From assembly GCF_018323885.1 (NCBI RefSeq), contig NZ_AP024585.1, forward strand, positions 1,798,001-1,862,000: DNA of 64,000 nucleotides, in the 5' to 3' direction. A model generated the notes under the pieces. It was not told the origin of the DNA, did no database searches, and saw only the letters and a program-made list of their open reading frames with translations. Shown piece after piece: positions 23,725-33,540 of the stretch; position 1 is the first letter of the stretch, and every line of letters starts with the position of its first letter. A program made the position numbers and the translations under genes. Origin of the DNA: Citrobacter amalonaticus (lineage in GTDB: Bacteria; Pseudomonadota; Gammaproteobacteria; Enterobacterales; Enterobacteriaceae).

Positions 23725-24830
23725 CGCGCCAGCTTCAGCGCGGTTTTTGGCACGCAGCTACAGCTGAGGATGGTGCCATCATCGCCAAGTGCCGATCTCT
23801 TCAGCGGGTTCACTTCGCCTTCCAGCAGTTTGATACGACAGCAGCCGCAAATTCCCGCCCGACACGAATAGGGTACCCGGATCCCCTGGTTTTCCAGTTG
23901 CTCAAGCAATACCTGTTGATTGTTCCCCTGAAACGCCTGTCCCTGCCAGTCGATGGTGACCGTCGCATTCGGTTGCTGCGCGACTTCAACCGTCTCCCCG
24001 GTGTCGGCGGCGCCATAAACGCGAGCCGGACCGGTCGATAAAACCTCCACTTCATCGCCCACGCGAATCACGCCGCTATTACGGGCGATCAGGTTCAGCC
24101 CAAAATCGACATCGCCATTGTCCGGCGCGGTACGGAAGGTTTGCAGCGTTGCCAGCGGCTCACCGGAGGGATGCTTTTGCCCTTTTTCCGGACTGACCGT
24201 GGTAAAAATACAGCGGCTGCACGGTTTCGCCACATCAAAGATAACCTCGCCAATGCGGATCACTTTCCAGTTGTCTTCTTCCCATGCCGTAGCACCAGAG
24301 ACCACGATATTGGGGCGGAACTGTTCAACCTGAACACCCGCCGGGCAGCGCTGCTGCAGATCGCGCAACGAAGCGTCATTTACCAGCAGATACGGGAAAC
24401 CATCGGCAAAAGAGAGCGGCACGCCCGCGTGGCGTTTAACCCGCCGGGTCAACTGTGGTCCCACCCAACGCAGTTGCACGCTGCGGGAGAAGAAGCCGCT
24501 AAGCCACTGATTAATCGCATCGGGGGCGACTCGCGCGGTAAAATGGTTGCCCCAGACTTCCGTCGGCGCATCCTGGGCGGCAAAATCAGCAAACCGCACC
24601 AGCGCGCTGCTGCCGTCAGGCGCGGTCAAATGCAGGCCATCGTGCAGGGGCGAGGGGGTAAAGCGCACCATTTGTGGAAACTGACGCGCTGTGATGAAGG
24701 TGCCATCGGCTTCGGTAACCATAAAAATACGATCAAAAGCCAGACCGCTGACGTCTGCCAGAGCGTGGGTCAGCCCAATGCCACGCATTGATTTGACGGG
24801 GTGGATGAAAAGTCTGGATAACGTCAACAC
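23721..24830 (-). CDS. ycbX: MOSC and 2Fe-2S ferredoxin domain protein YcbX
   Basis: YcbX is a molybdenum-cofactor-dependent reductase implicated in reducing N-hydroxylated base analogues such as 6-hydroxylaminopurine, protecting DNA. The 369-residue product has an N-terminal MOSC beta-barrel segment ([14 protein letters not shown]) and the MOSC core with Cys in [15 protein letters not shown]. The C-terminal plant-type 2Fe-2S ferredoxin domain carries CRAGICGCC near residue 325. The electron donor is not encoded nearby. Confidence 0.93.
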   Translation of the reverse strand: MLTLSRLFIHPVKSMRGIGLTHALADVSGLAFDRIFMVTEADGTFITARQFPQMVRFTPSPLHDGLHLTAPDGSSALVRFADFAAQDAPTEVWGNHFTARVAPDAINQWLSGFFSRSVQLRWVGPQLTRRVKRHAGVPLSFADGFPYLLVNDASLRDLQQRCPAGVQVEQFRPNIVVSGATAWEEDNWKVIRIGEVIFDVAKPCSRCIFTTVSPEKGQKHPSGEPLATLQTFRTAPDNGDVDFGLNLIARNSGVIRVGDEVEVLSTGPARVYGAADTGETVEVAQQPNATVTIDWQGQAFQGNNQQVLLEQLENQGIRVPYSCRAGICGCCRIKLLEGEVNPLKRSALGDDGTILSCSCVPKTALKLAR

Positions 24831-24927
24831 GGTACAGTCCCTCGAAAGAAATAAGCCTTCAACTTTATGACATAGCGCCCATATTAGCTATAATGCGCAG
24901 CAATTTTCTTCGAGTATAAGTGACGCT

Positions 24928-27036
24928 ATGAATTCTTTGTTTGCCAGTACGGCCCGTGGGCTGGAAGAGCTGTTAAAAACTGAACTGGAAAGCCTCGGCG
25001 CCGTGGAGTGTCAGGTGGTTCAGGGTGGGGTCCATTTCCAGGGCAACACCCGGCTTGTTTACCAGAGCCTGATGTGGAGTCGCCTGGCCTCGCGCATTAT
25101 TTTACCTTTGGGTGAGTGCAAAGTTTACAGTGACTTAGACCTTTACCTTGGTGTGCAGGCCATCGACTGGACGGCAATGTTTAATCCGGGTGCGACCTTT
25201 GCTGTCCACTTCAGCGGGCTGAACGACACCATTCGCAATAGCCAGTACGGCGCGATGAAAGTCAAGGATGCGATTGTTGACGCCTTCACGCGTAAAAATC
25301 TGCCGCGTCCGAATGTCGATCGCGAATCGCCAGACATCCGCGTAAACGTCTGGCTGAATAAAGACACGGCCAGCATTGCGCTGGATTTAAGCGGTGACGG
25401 TCTGCATCTGCGCGGCTATCGCGATCGCACCGGTCTGGCACCGATCAAAGAGACGCTGGCGGCGGCGATTGTGATGCGCTCTGGCTGGCAGCCGGGAACT
25501 CCATTGCTCGACCCGATGTGCGGTTCGGGCACGCTATTGATTGAGGCGGCGATGTGGGCAACCGATCGCGCACCGGGCTTACACCGTGGGCGTTGGGGCT
25601 TTAGCGGCTGGGCGCAGCATGATGACGCTATCTGGCAGGACGTGAAGGCGGAAGCGCAAACCCGCGCCCGCAAAGGTCTGGCTGAATATACCTCGCGTTT
25701 TTACGCTTCTGACAGTGATGCCCGAGTGATCGAACGCGCGCGCAGCAACGCCCGTCGCGCAGGGATTGGCGAACTGATTACCTTCGAAGTCAAAGACGTG
25801 GCGAAGCTGAGCAATCCGCTGCCGAAAGGTCCTTACGGGACGGTGATCAGCAACCCGCCTTACGGCGAACGTCTGGACAGCGAGCCGGCGCTGATTGCGC
25901 TGCACAGCCTGCTGGGACGTACCATGAAGAACCAGTTCGGCGGCTGGAATCTCTCTTTGTTCAGCGCCTCACCGGATTTGCTAAGCAGCCTGCAACTGCG
26001 CGCGGACAAACAATTCAAAGCGAAAAACGGCCCGCTGGACTGTGTGCAGAAAAACTACCATGTAGCGGAAAGCACGCCGGACAGCAAACCGGCAACGGTG
26101 GCGGAAGACTATGCCAACCGTCTGCGTAAAAACATCAAGAAACTGGAAAAATGGGCGCGTCAGGAAGGGATTGAATGCTACCGCCTGTACGATGCCGATC
26201 TGCCTGAATACAACGTAGCGGTCGATCGCTACGCCGACTGGGTCGTGATTCAGGAGTACGCTCCGCCTAAAACTGTCGATGCGCAGAAAGCGCGTCAGCG
26301 ACTGTTCGACATCATCGCCGCCACCTTGTCGGTGCTGGAGATTGCGCCGAACAAGCTGGTGCTGAAAACCCGTGAACGGCAGAAAGGGAAAAACCAGTAT
26401 CAGAAGATGAACGAGAAGGGGGAATTCATCGAGGTAAGCGAATACAACGCTCGCCTGTGGGTGAACCTGACCGATTACCTGGATACCGGACTGTTCCTCG
26501 ATCACCGTATTGCGCGACGGATGCTGGGGCAGATGAGCAACGGCAAAGACTTCCTTAACCTGTTTTCCTACACCGGCAGCGCCAGTGTGCACGCAGGTTT
26601 AGGTGGCGCGCGCAGCACCACGACGGTCGATATGTCGCGTACCTATCTTGAGTGGGCAGAGCGCAACCTGCGTCTGAATGGCTTGAGCGGACGCGCGCAT
26701 CGCCTGATCCAGGCCGACTGTCTGGCCTGGCTGCGTGAAGCTAATGAACAGTTTGATCTGATTTTTATCGATCCCCCGACGTTCTCCAACTCGAAACGGA
26801 TGGAGGATGCCTTTGACGTTCAGCGCGATCACCTGGCGCTGATGAAAGATCTGAAACGTCTGCTGCGTAAAGGCGGCACGATCATGTTCTCCAACAATAA
26901 ACGCGGATTCCGTATGGATCTTGACGGACTGGCGGCGCTGGGGCTGAAAGCACAAGAAATCACCCAAAAAACGCTTTCCCAGGACTTTGCCCGTAACCGT
27001 CAAATCCACAACTGCTGGTTGATTACCGCGGCCTGA
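24928..27036 (+). CDS. rlmL: 23S rRNA methyltransferase RlmL (RlmKL fusion)
   Basis: This bifunctional enzyme makes two 23S rRNA marks: m2G2445 (N-terminal RlmL part) and m7G2069 (C-terminal RlmK part). The 702-residue product has a THUMP RNA-binding domain at about residues 43-155. The first SAM domain has [14 protein letters not shown] and the catalytic NPPYGERL, and the second has [14 protein letters not shown] and [12 protein letters not shown]. Length matches E. coli. It lies 12 bases upstream of uup, suggesting co-transcription. Confidence 0.97.
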   Translation: MNSLFASTARGLEELLKTELESLGAVECQVVQGGVHFQGNTRLVYQSLMWSRLASRIILPLGECKVYSDLDLYLGVQAIDWTAMFNPGATFAVHFSGLNDTIRNSQYGAMKVKDAIVDAFTRKNLPRPNVDRESPDIRVNVWLNKDTASIALDLSGDGLHLRGYRDRTGLAPIKETLAAAIVMRSGWQPGTPLLDPMCGSGTLLIEAAMWATDRAPGLHRGRWGFSGWAQHDDAIWQDVKAEAQTRARKGLAEYTSRFYASDSDARVIERARSNARRAGIGELITFEVKDVAKLSNPLPKGPYGTVISNPPYGERLDSEPALIALHSLLGRTMKNQFGGWNLSLFSASPDLLSSLQLRADKQFKAKNGPLDCVQKNYHVAESTPDSKPATVAEDYANRLRKNIKKLEKWARQEGIECYRLYDADLPEYNVAVDRYADWVVIQEYAPPKTVDAQKARQRLFDIIAATLSVLEIAPNKLVLKTRERQKGKNQYQKMNEKGEFIEVSEYNARLWVNLTDYLDTGLFLDHRIARRMLGQMSNGKDFLNLFSYTGSASVHAGLGGARSTTTVDMSRTYLEWAERNLRLNGLSGRAHRLIQADCLAWLREANEQFDLIFIDPPTFSNSKRMEDAFDVQRDHLALMKDLKRLLRKGGTIMFSNNKRGFRMDLDGLAALGLKAQEITQKTLSQDFARNRQIHNCWLITAA

Positions 27037-27048
27037 AAGGATAAGTAA

Positions 27049-28956
27049 ATGTCATTAATCAGCATGCATGGCGCATGGCTGTCGTTCAGCGACGCGCCGC
27101 TTCTTGATAATGCAGAACTGCATATCGAAGATAACGAACGCGTCTGTCTGGTGGGCCGTAACGGCGCCGGCAAATCAACGTTAATGAAGATCCTCAATCG
27201 TGAGCAGGGTCTGGACGATGGGCGCATTATTTATGAGCAGGATCTGATCGTTGCCCGTTTGCAACAGGATCCTCCGCGCAATATTGAAGGCACCGTTTAC
27301 GATTTTGTCGCGGAAGGCATCGAAGAACAGGCGGTCTACCTTAAGCGATATCACGAAATTTCGCGTCTGGTGATGACCGATCCGAGCGACAGAAACTTAA
27401 ATGAGCTGGCAAAAGTGCAGGAGCAGCTCGATCACCACAATCTGTGGCAACTGGAAAACCGCATCAATGAGGTGCTGGCGCAGTTAGGACTGGATCCTAA
27501 TGCCGCGTTGTCGTCGCTGTCCGGTGGTTGGCTGCGTAAAGCCGCGCTGGGTCGTGCACTGGTCAGTAATCCGCGCGTTCTGCTGCTGGATGAACCGACC
27601 AACCACCTCGATATTGAAACCATTGACTGGCTGGAAGGGTTCCTGAAGTCGTTCAATGGGACGATTATTTTTATCTCCCACGACCGTTCTTTTATTCGCA
27701 ATATGGCGACCCGCATTGTCGATCTCGATCGTGGCAAGCTGGTGACCTACCCGGGGAATTACGATCAATACCTGGTGGAGAAAGAAGAGGCGCTGCGCGT
27801 CGAAGAACTCCAGAACGCCGAGTTCGATCGCAAGCTGGCGCAGGAAGAGGTGTGGATCCGCCAGGGCATTAAAGCCCGTCGTACCCGTAATGAAGGCCGC
27901 GTGAGGGCGCTGAAAGCGATGCGCCGCGAACGCAGCGAACGCCGCGAAGTGATGGGCACCGCGAAGATGCAGGTCGAAGAGGCGACCCGCTCCGGTAAGA
28001 TCGTTTTCGAAATGGAGAACGTGGATTACCAGGTCGACGGCAAACAGCTGGTGAAAGACTTTTCAGCTCAGGTACAGCGCAGCGATAAAATTGCCCTGAT
28101 CGGTCCTAACGGCTGCGGTAAGACCACGCTGCTGAAGCTGATGTTAGGCCAGTTGCCGCCGGACAGCGGTCGTATCCACGTCGGTACGAAACTGGAAGTC
28201 GCTTATTTCGACCAGCACCGCGCCGAACTGGATCCAGACAAGACGGTGATGGACAACCTCGCCGAAGGTAAGCAGGAAGTGATGGTTAACGGCAAACCGC
28301 GCCATGTGCTCGGCTATTTGCAGGACTTCTTGTTCCATCCGAAACGGGCGATGACCCCGGTACGCGCACTGTCTGGCGGTGAGCGAAATCGTCTGCTGTT
28401 GGCGCGTCTTTTTCTGAAACCCAGCAATCTGTTGATTCTCGATGAACCAACGAACGATCTCGACGTCGAAACGCTGGAGTTGCTGGAAGAGCTGATTGAT
28501 GGTTATCAGGGCACCGTGTTACTGGTGAGCCACGATCGTCAGTTTGTCGACAATACGGTGACCGAGTGCTGGATTTTCGAAGGCAACGGGAAAATCGGCC
28601 GTTATGTCGGCGGCTATCATGATGCACGCAGTCAACAGGAACAGCATCTGGCGTTTAAACAGCCAGCGGCGAAAAAAACTGAGGAAGTGGTTGCCCCGAA
28701 AGCAGAAATTGTAAAACGCGCCAGTAGCAAACTAAGCTATAAACTGCAGCGCGAACTGGAACAGTTACCGCAACTGCTGGAAGAACTGGAAGCGAAGCTG
28801 GAAGCCCTGCAGGCACAGGTTGCCGACGCCGCGTTTTTCAGCCAGCCTCATGAGCAGACACAACAGGTTTTGGCCGATCTGGCAAATGCAGAGCAAGAAC
28901 TTGAGCAGGCCTTTGAGCGCTGGGAGTATCTTGAAGCGTTAAAGAATGGTGCATAA
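27049..28956 (+). CDS. uup: ABC-F ATPase Uup
   Basis: Uup is a soluble ABC-F protein that acts on ribosomes. In E. coli its loss raises precise excision of transposons and it shows genetic links to replication and ribosome assembly. The 635-residue product has two ATPase domains: Walker A GRNGAGKST with LSGGWLRKA, then GPNGCGKTT with LSGGERNRL. They are joined by a P-site tRNA interaction motif linker, and a C-terminal coiled-coil DNA-binding region starts near residue 550. It sits between rlmL and pqiA with short gaps. Confidence 0.96.
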   Translation: MSLISMHGAWLSFSDAPLLDNAELHIEDNERVCLVGRNGAGKSTLMKILNREQGLDDGRIIYEQDLIVARLQQDPPRNIEGTVYDFVAEGIEEQAVYLKRYHEISRLVMTDPSDRNLNELAKVQEQLDHHNLWQLENRINEVLAQLGLDPNAALSSLSGGWLRKAALGRALVSNPRVLLLDEPTNHLDIETIDWLEGFLKSFNGTIIFISHDRSFIRNMATRIVDLDRGKLVTYPGNYDQYLVEKEEALRVEELQNAEFDRKLAQEEVWIRQGIKARRTRNEGRVRALKAMRRERSERREVMGTAKMQVEEATRSGKIVFEMENVDYQVDGKQLVKDFSAQVQRSDKIALIGPNGCGKTTLLKLMLGQLPPDSGRIHVGTKLEVAYFDQHRAELDPDKTVMDNLAEGKQEVMVNGKPRHVLGYLQDFLFHPKRAMTPVRALSGGERNRLLLARLFLKPSNLLILDEPTNDLDVETLELLEELIDGYQGTVLLVSHDRQFVDNTVTECWIFEGNGKIGRYVGGYHDARSQQEQHLAFKQPAAKKTEEVVAPKAEIVKRASSKLSYKLQRELEQLPQLLEELEAKLEALQAQVADAAFFSQPHEQTQQVLADLANAEQELEQAFERWEYLEALKNGA

Positions 28957-28970
28957 TTAAGGAGCACACC

Positions 28971-30224
28971 ATGTGCGAACATCATCATGCCGCAAAGCAC
29001 ATTTTGTGCTCGCAGTGTGACATGCTGGTGGCATTGCCCCACCTTGAGCATGGGCAGAAAGCGGCATGCCCGAGATGTGGCACAACATTGACGGTGATGT
29101 GGGACGCGCCGAGACAGCGTCCCACTGCTTATGCGTTAGTTGCGCTGTTTATGTTGCTTTTATCGAATCTGTTCCCTTTTGTGAATATGAATGTCGCTGG
29201 GGTGAGCAGTGAAGTGACCCTGATGCAAATCCCTGGTGTCCTGTTTTCGGAAAATTACGCCAGTCTCGGTACGTTCTTTTTACTCTTCGTTCAACTGGTT
29301 CCCGCGTTTTGCCTGTTAACCATTCTGTTGTTGGTGAATCGGGTACAAATGCCCGCAAAGCTCAAAGCCCAACTGGCTCGCATTCTGTTTCAGCTAAAGA
29401 GCTGGGGAATGGCGGAAATTTTTCTCGCGGGCGTGCTGGTAAGTTTCGTCAAACTGATGGCATACGGCGATATCGGCGTCGGCAGCAGCTTTATCCCCTG
29501 GTGCTTCTTCTGCATTCTGCAACTCCGCGCGTTTCAGTGTGTTGACCGTCGCTGGCTGTGGGACGACATCGCCCCTATGCCCGTGATTAAACAGACGTTA
29601 ACACCTGGCGTTCCCGGCATTCGTCAGGGATTACGCTCTTGTTCCTGCTGTACGGCGATCCTTCCGGCGGATGAGCATCTTTGCCCGCGCTGCGAAACGA
29701 AAGGGTATGTGCGCCGCAGAAACAGCCTGCAATGGACGCTGGCATTACTGTTCACGTCGATCATGCTGTATCTTCCAGCGAATATTTTGCCGATCATGAT
29801 CACCGATTTACTGGGGTCGAAACTGCCTTCCACCATTCTTGAAGGGGTGGTTTTAATCTGGAGTGAAGGCTCTTATCCGGTCGCGGCGGTGATCTTTATC
29901 GCCAGTATTATGGTGCCGACGCTAAAAATGATCGCCATTGCCTGGCTGTGCTGGGACGCCAAAGGGCATGGCAAGCGTGACAGTGAACGCATGCACCTGA
30001 TTTATGAAGTGGTGGAGTTTGTAGGTCGCTGGTCAATGATTGATGTGTTTGTTATCGCCGTGCTCTCTGCGCTGGTGCGCATGGGAGGTTTGATGAATAT
30101 TTATCCAGCAATGGGTGCATTAATGTTTGCTTTAGTCGTCATTATGACAATGTTTTCTGCGATGACATTTGATCCGCGTCTGTCGTGGGATCGTGAACCA
30201 GAACCAGACCATGAGGAGTCCTGA
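28971..30224 (+). CDS. pqiA: Intermembrane transport protein PqiA
   Basis: PqiA is the inner-membrane component of the PqiABC lipid-transport pathway; in E. coli the genes respond to paraquat through SoxRS. The 417-residue product has two repeats, each starting with a zinc-ribbon-like Cys motif (CSQCDMLVALP...CPRCGT and CSCCTAILPADEHLCPRC) followed by about four membrane spans. It starts 14 bases after uup with an AAGGAG site and precedes pqiB by four bases. Confidence 0.95.
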   Translation: MCEHHHAAKHILCSQCDMLVALPHLEHGQKAACPRCGTTLTVMWDAPRQRPTAYALVALFMLLLSNLFPFVNMNVAGVSSEVTLMQIPGVLFSENYASLGTFFLLFVQLVPAFCLLTILLLVNRVQMPAKLKAQLARILFQLKSWGMAEIFLAGVLVSFVKLMAYGDIGVGSSFIPWCFFCILQLRAFQCVDRRWLWDDIAPMPVIKQTLTPGVPGIRQGLRSCSCCTAILPADEHLCPRCETKGYVRRRNSLQWTLALLFTSIMLYLPANILPIMITDLLGSKLPSTILEGVVLIWSEGSYPVAAVIFIASIMVPTLKMIAIAWLCWDAKGHGKRDSERMHLIYEVVEFVGRWSMIDVFVIAVLSALVRMGGLMNIYPAMGALMFALVVIMTMFSAMTFDPRLSWDREPEPDHEES

Positions 30225-30228
30225 TAAC

Positions 30229-31869
30229 ATGGAATCTAAAAGTGGGGAAGCCAAAATCCAGAAGGTAAAAAACTGGTCTCCCGTGTGGATTTTTCCCATC
30301 GTCACTGCGCTGATTGGGGCATGGGTTCTGTTCTATCACTACAGCCATCAGGGACCGGTTGTGACCCTGATTACCACCAATGCCGAGGGCATCGAGGGCG
30401 GAAAAACCACTATCAAAAGCCGCAGCGTTGACGTGGGTGTTGTCGAAAGCGCCACGCTGACCGACGATCTGACGCATGTTGAAATCAAAGCGCGCCTGAA
30501 CGCCGGTATGGAAAAACTGCTGCACAAAGACTCCGTGTTTTGGGTGGTGAAGCCACAGGTTGGACGTGAAGGGATCAGCGGCTTAGGGACGCTGCTTTCT
30601 GGCGCTTATATCGAACTGCAGCCGGGTAATAAAGGTAACAAACTGGAAAAGTATGATCTGCTGGATTCGCCGCCGCTGGCGCCGCCTGATGCCAAGGGGA
30701 TCCGCGTGGTGCTCGACAGTAAAAAAGCCGGTCAGCTTAGTCCCGGCGATCCGGTTCTGTTCCGTGGCTATCGCGTCGGATCGGTGGAAACCAGTACTTT
30801 TGATCCACAAAAACGCAGCATCAGCTATCAGCTGTTTATCAATGCACCTAACGATCGCCTGGTCACCAGCAACGTCCGTTTCTGGAAAGACAGCGGGATT
30901 GCCGTGGATCTGACGTCCGCAGGCATGCGGGTAGAAATGGGCTCGCTGACGACGTTATTTGGCGGAGGTGTTAGTTTTGACGTACCTGAAGGGCTTGAGC
31001 AGGGTCAGCCGGTTGCCGAGAAGGCCGCCTTTAGCCTGTATGACGATCAGAAAAGCATCCAGGATTCGCTGTTCACCGAGCACATCGATTACCTGATGTT
31101 CTTCAAAGATTCGATCCGCGGTCTGCAACCGGGAGCGCCGCTGGAGTTCCGCGGTATTCGTCTGGGGACGGTGAGTAAAGTGCCGTTCTTTGCGCCAAAT
31201 ATGCGTCAGGTGTTTAACAACGATTACCGTATTCCTGTGCTGGTGCGCATTGAACCCGAGCGTCTGAAAGCGCAATTGGGCGAAGATACCGACGTGGGCG
31301 CTCATCTGGCCGACCTGCTGAAGCGGGGCTTACGCGGCTCGCTGAAAACCGGGAACCTGGTGACCGGGGCGTTGTATGTCGATCTGGACTTCTATCCAAA
31401 AGAGCCGCCGATTACCGGCATTCGCGAGTTTAACGGTTATCAGATCATCCCGACGGTGAGCGGCGGTCTGGCACAAATTCAGCAGCGGCTGATGGAAGCG
31501 CTGGATAAGATCAACAATCTGCCGCTGAACCCGATGATTGAGCAGGCCACCAATACGTTGAGTGAAAGCCAGCGCACGATGAAACATCTGCAAACGACAC
31601 TGGATAACATGAACAAGATTACGTCCAGTCAGTCTATGCAACAACTGCCGGCAGATATGCAGAATACTCTGCGTGAACTGAATCGCAGCATGCAGGGCTT
31701 CCAGCCGGGTTCGGCAGCCTACAACAAGATGGTGGCCGATATGCAACGTCTTGATCAGGTGCTCCGCGAGCTACAGCCGGTGCTGAAAACGCTGAATGAC
31801 AAGAGTAACGCGCTGGTGTTTGAAGCGAAGGACAAGAAAGATCCAGAGCCGAAGAGGGCGAAACAATGA
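30229..31869 (+). CDS. pqiB: MCE-domain lipid transport protein PqiB
   Basis: PqiB forms a periplasmic needle of stacked MCE rings spanning from inner to outer membrane for lipid movement. The 546-residue product has one N-terminal membrane anchor (WSPVWIFPIVTALIGAWVLF), three MCE domains across residues 40-410 and a C-terminal helical needle region. The start MESKSGEAK follows GAGGAG; an upstream in-frame start would overlap pqiA by 56 bases. The end overlaps the pqiC start by four bases. Confidence 0.96.
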   Translation: MESKSGEAKIQKVKNWSPVWIFPIVTALIGAWVLFYHYSHQGPVVTLITTNAEGIEGGKTTIKSRSVDVGVVESATLTDDLTHVEIKARLNAGMEKLLHKDSVFWVVKPQVGREGISGLGTLLSGAYIELQPGNKGNKLEKYDLLDSPPLAPPDAKGIRVVLDSKKAGQLSPGDPVLFRGYRVGSVETSTFDPQKRSISYQLFINAPNDRLVTSNVRFWKDSGIAVDLTSAGMRVEMGSLTTLFGGGVSFDVPEGLEQGQPVAEKAAFSLYDDQKSIQDSLFTEHIDYLMFFKDSIRGLQPGAPLEFRGIRLGTVSKVPFFAPNMRQVFNNDYRIPVLVRIEPERLKAQLGEDTDVGAHLADLLKRGLRGSLKTGNLVTGALYVDLDFYPKEPPITGIREFNGYQIIPTVSGGLAQIQQRLMEALDKINNLPLNPMIEQATNTLSESQRTMKHLQTTLDNMNKITSSQSMQQLPADMQNTLRELNRSMQGFQPGSAAYNKMVADMQRLDQVLRELQPVLKTLNDKSNALVFEAKDKKDPEPKRAKQ

Positions 31870-32429
31870 AAAAGTGGCTAGTGGTGGCGATGGCGTTCTG
31901 GCTGACATCATGCAGTACCAGTGGAGATAACAAAAGCTATTACCAGCTTCCTGTTGCGCAAGGTGGCGTGCAGAGTACCGCAAGCCAGGGGAACCGTCTG
32001 CTGTGGGTCGAGCAAGTTGCAGTGCCGGATTATCTGGCCGGCAATGGCGTGGTCTATCAGACCAGCGATGTACAGTACGTGATCGCCAATAATAATCTGT
32101 GGGCCAGTCCGCTGGATCAACAGTTGCGCAATACGCTGGTTGCCAATCTGAGTACACAATTGCCGGGTTGGGTGGTGGCGTCTCAACCGTTAGGCAGCGT
32201 GCAGGACACGCTCAACGTGACGGTCACCGGCTTCCACGGTCGTTATGATGGCAAAGTGGTGGTCAGCGGTGAGTGGCTGCTAAACCATCAGGGACGTCTC
32301 ATTAAGCGCCCGTTCCACATTGAAGCCATACAGACACAGGACGGTTACGATGAAATGGTGAAAGTGCTGGCGAACGTCTGGAGTCAGGAAGCGGCGGCGA
32401 TCGCTCAGGAGCTGAAGCGCATCCCATAG
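31866..32429 (+). CDS. pqiC: Outer membrane lipoprotein PqiC
   Basis: PqiC is the outer membrane lipoprotein partner of PqiAB, likely docking the PqiB needle. The 187-residue precursor has a lipobox LTSC with the acylated Cys at residue 16, followed by an ABC-type auxiliary lipoprotein domain (DUF330/ABC_trans_aux). It is the last gene of pqiABC, with an overlapping start and a terminator directly behind. Confidence 0.95.
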   Translation: MKKWLVVAMAFWLTSCSTSGDNKSYYQLPVAQGGVQSTASQGNRLLWVEQVAVPDYLAGNGVVYQTSDVQYVIANNNLWASPLDQQLRNTLVANLSTQLPGWVVASQPLGSVQDTLNVTVTGFHGRYDGKVVVSGEWLLNHQGRLIKRPFHIEAIQTQDGYDEMVKVLANVWSQEAAAIAQELKRIP

Positions 32430-32446
32430 TTTAAAATTTTGTAAAT

Positions 32447-32485
32447 AAAACCGTCTCAGACCGTGCGTTTGAGGCGGTTTTTTTT
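32447..32485 (+). terminator. Terminator of pqiABC
   Basis: A stem AAAACCGTCTCA/TGAGGCGGTTTT (one G-T wobble) with an 11-base loop ends in eight T residues, just behind pqiC. Confidence 0.9.
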
Positions 32486-32686
32486 GGCCATAAAGAGGGG
32501 CCAGGAACTTGTTCCGGTTCACATTTTTTGTACAACCGAGTTTTTCACTAGCTCACAAATATGACACCTGTGTGAATTTTGCGCATTGACGGAACCGGGG
32601 ATTCGCGGTATTCGTTTAGTGTGATTGCACACTTCGTAATCACTGTTATCTTTTCCACCAGATATTAAGTATGAGGGAAACGAGGC

Positions 32687-32854
32687 ATGAAGAGACAAAA
32701 ACGAGATCGCCTGGAACGGGCACATCAACGTGGTTATCAGGCCGGTATTGCCGGACGCTCAAAAGAAATGTGTCCCTATCAGACGCTGAATCAGAGGTCG
32801 TACTGGCTAGGAGGCTGGCGAGAAGCCATGGCTGACAGGGTGGTAATGGCCTGA
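32687..32854 (+). CDS. rmf: Ribosome modulation factor RMF
   Basis: RMF is a 55-residue basic protein made in stationary phase. It binds the 30S subunit near the anti-Shine-Dalgarno region and drives 70S ribosomes into inactive 100S dimers. The product begins MKRQKRDRLERAHQRGYQAG and ends REAMADRVVMA, differing from the E. coli protein at about one position (SYWLGGW for SQWLGGW). An ACGAGGC ribosome-binding site precedes the ATG. The gene stands alone, with about 200 bases of upstream control DNA and its own terminator. In E. coli it responds to ppGpp and cAMP-CRP. Confidence 0.97.
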   Translation: MKRQKRDRLERAHQRGYQAGIAGRSKEMCPYQTLNQRSYWLGGWREAMADRVVMA

Positions 32855-32872
32855 TTCTGTCTCTTTAAAAAG

Positions 32873-32895
32873 AAACCTCCGCAGTGCGGAGGTTT
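32873..32895 (+). terminator. Terminator of rmf
   Basis: The ten-base-pair stem AAACCTCCGC/GCGGAGGTTT with an AGT loop is followed by CGCCTTTTAT. It lies between rmf and the convergent fabA gene and may serve both. Confidence 0.88.
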
Positions 32896-32949
32896 CGCCT
32901 TTTATGACCTGTGATAAATGACGCTATCTGGTCATTCACCCGGTTGGCA

Positions 32950-33468
32950 TCAGAACGCAGAGGTGTCCTGGAACAGCCCGACTTTCAGATCGTTTGCGGT
33001 ATAAATCAGACGACCATCCACCAGCACTTCACCATCTGCCAGACCCATGATCAGGCGGCGATTTACGATGCGCTTGAAGTGGATACGGTAGGTCACTTTC
33101 TTCGCAGAAGGCAACACCTGACCGGTGAACTTCACTTCGCCTACGCCCAGCGCGCGGCCTTTGCCTTCACCGCCGAGCCAGCCGAGGTAGAATCCAACCA
33201 ACTGCCACATGGCGTCCAGTCCCAGGCAACCCGGCATGACCGGATCACCGATGAAGTGGCATCCGAAGAACCAAAGATCCGGATTAATATCCAGCTCTGC
33301 CTCAACATAACCTTTGTCGAAGTTGCCGCCCGTTTCGGTCATTTTGACGACACGGTCCATCATCAGCATGTTAGGAGCAGGCAACTGCGGGCCTTTCGCA
33401 CCAAACAGCTCACCGCGACCAGAGGCAAGAAGGTCTTCTTTTGTATAGGATTCGCGTTTATCTACCAT
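32950..33468 (-). CDS. fabA: 3-hydroxydecanoyl-ACP dehydratase/isomerase FabA
   Basis: FabA dehydrates 3-hydroxydecanoyl-ACP and isomerises trans-2- to cis-3-decenoyl-ACP, the branch point to unsaturated fatty acids. The 172-residue hotdog-fold protein has the catalytic His71 in [13 protein letters not shown] and Asp85 in CLGLDAMW. FabR and FadR sites lie directly upstream, so transcription should be repressed by FabR and activated by FadR, as in E. coli. Confidence 0.97.
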   Translation of the reverse strand: MVDKRESYTKEDLLASGRGELFGAKGPQLPAPNMLMMDRVVKMTETGGNFDKGYVEAELDINPDLWFFGCHFIGDPVMPGCLGLDAMWQLVGFYLGWLGGEGKGRALGVGEVKFTGQVLPSAKKVTYRIHFKRIVNRRLIMGLADGEVLVDGRLIYTANDLKVGLFQDTSAF

Positions 33469-33506
33469 GTTCTCTGTAAGCCTTATTTTATTGAAGCACG
33501 CAGGAT

Positions 33507-33524
33507 AGCTAACACGTGTACGCT
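33507..33524 (-). promoter_or_regulatory. FabR operator at fabA
   Basis: On the minus strand AGCGTACACGTGTTAGCT matches the E. coli FabR site at fabA and fabB (AGCGTACA-N2-TGTT-GCT). It lies about 40 bases upstream of the fabA start, in the promoter. Confidence 0.8.
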
Positions 33525-33540
33525 GAACAAGTCCGATCAG
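33523..33540 (-). promoter_or_regulatory. FadR activator site at fabA
   Basis: On the minus strand CTGATCGGACTTGTTCAG is the fabA-type FadR site, abutting the FabR operator with a two-base overlap. It covers the lonB stop codon at 33537-33539. Confidence 0.75.
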
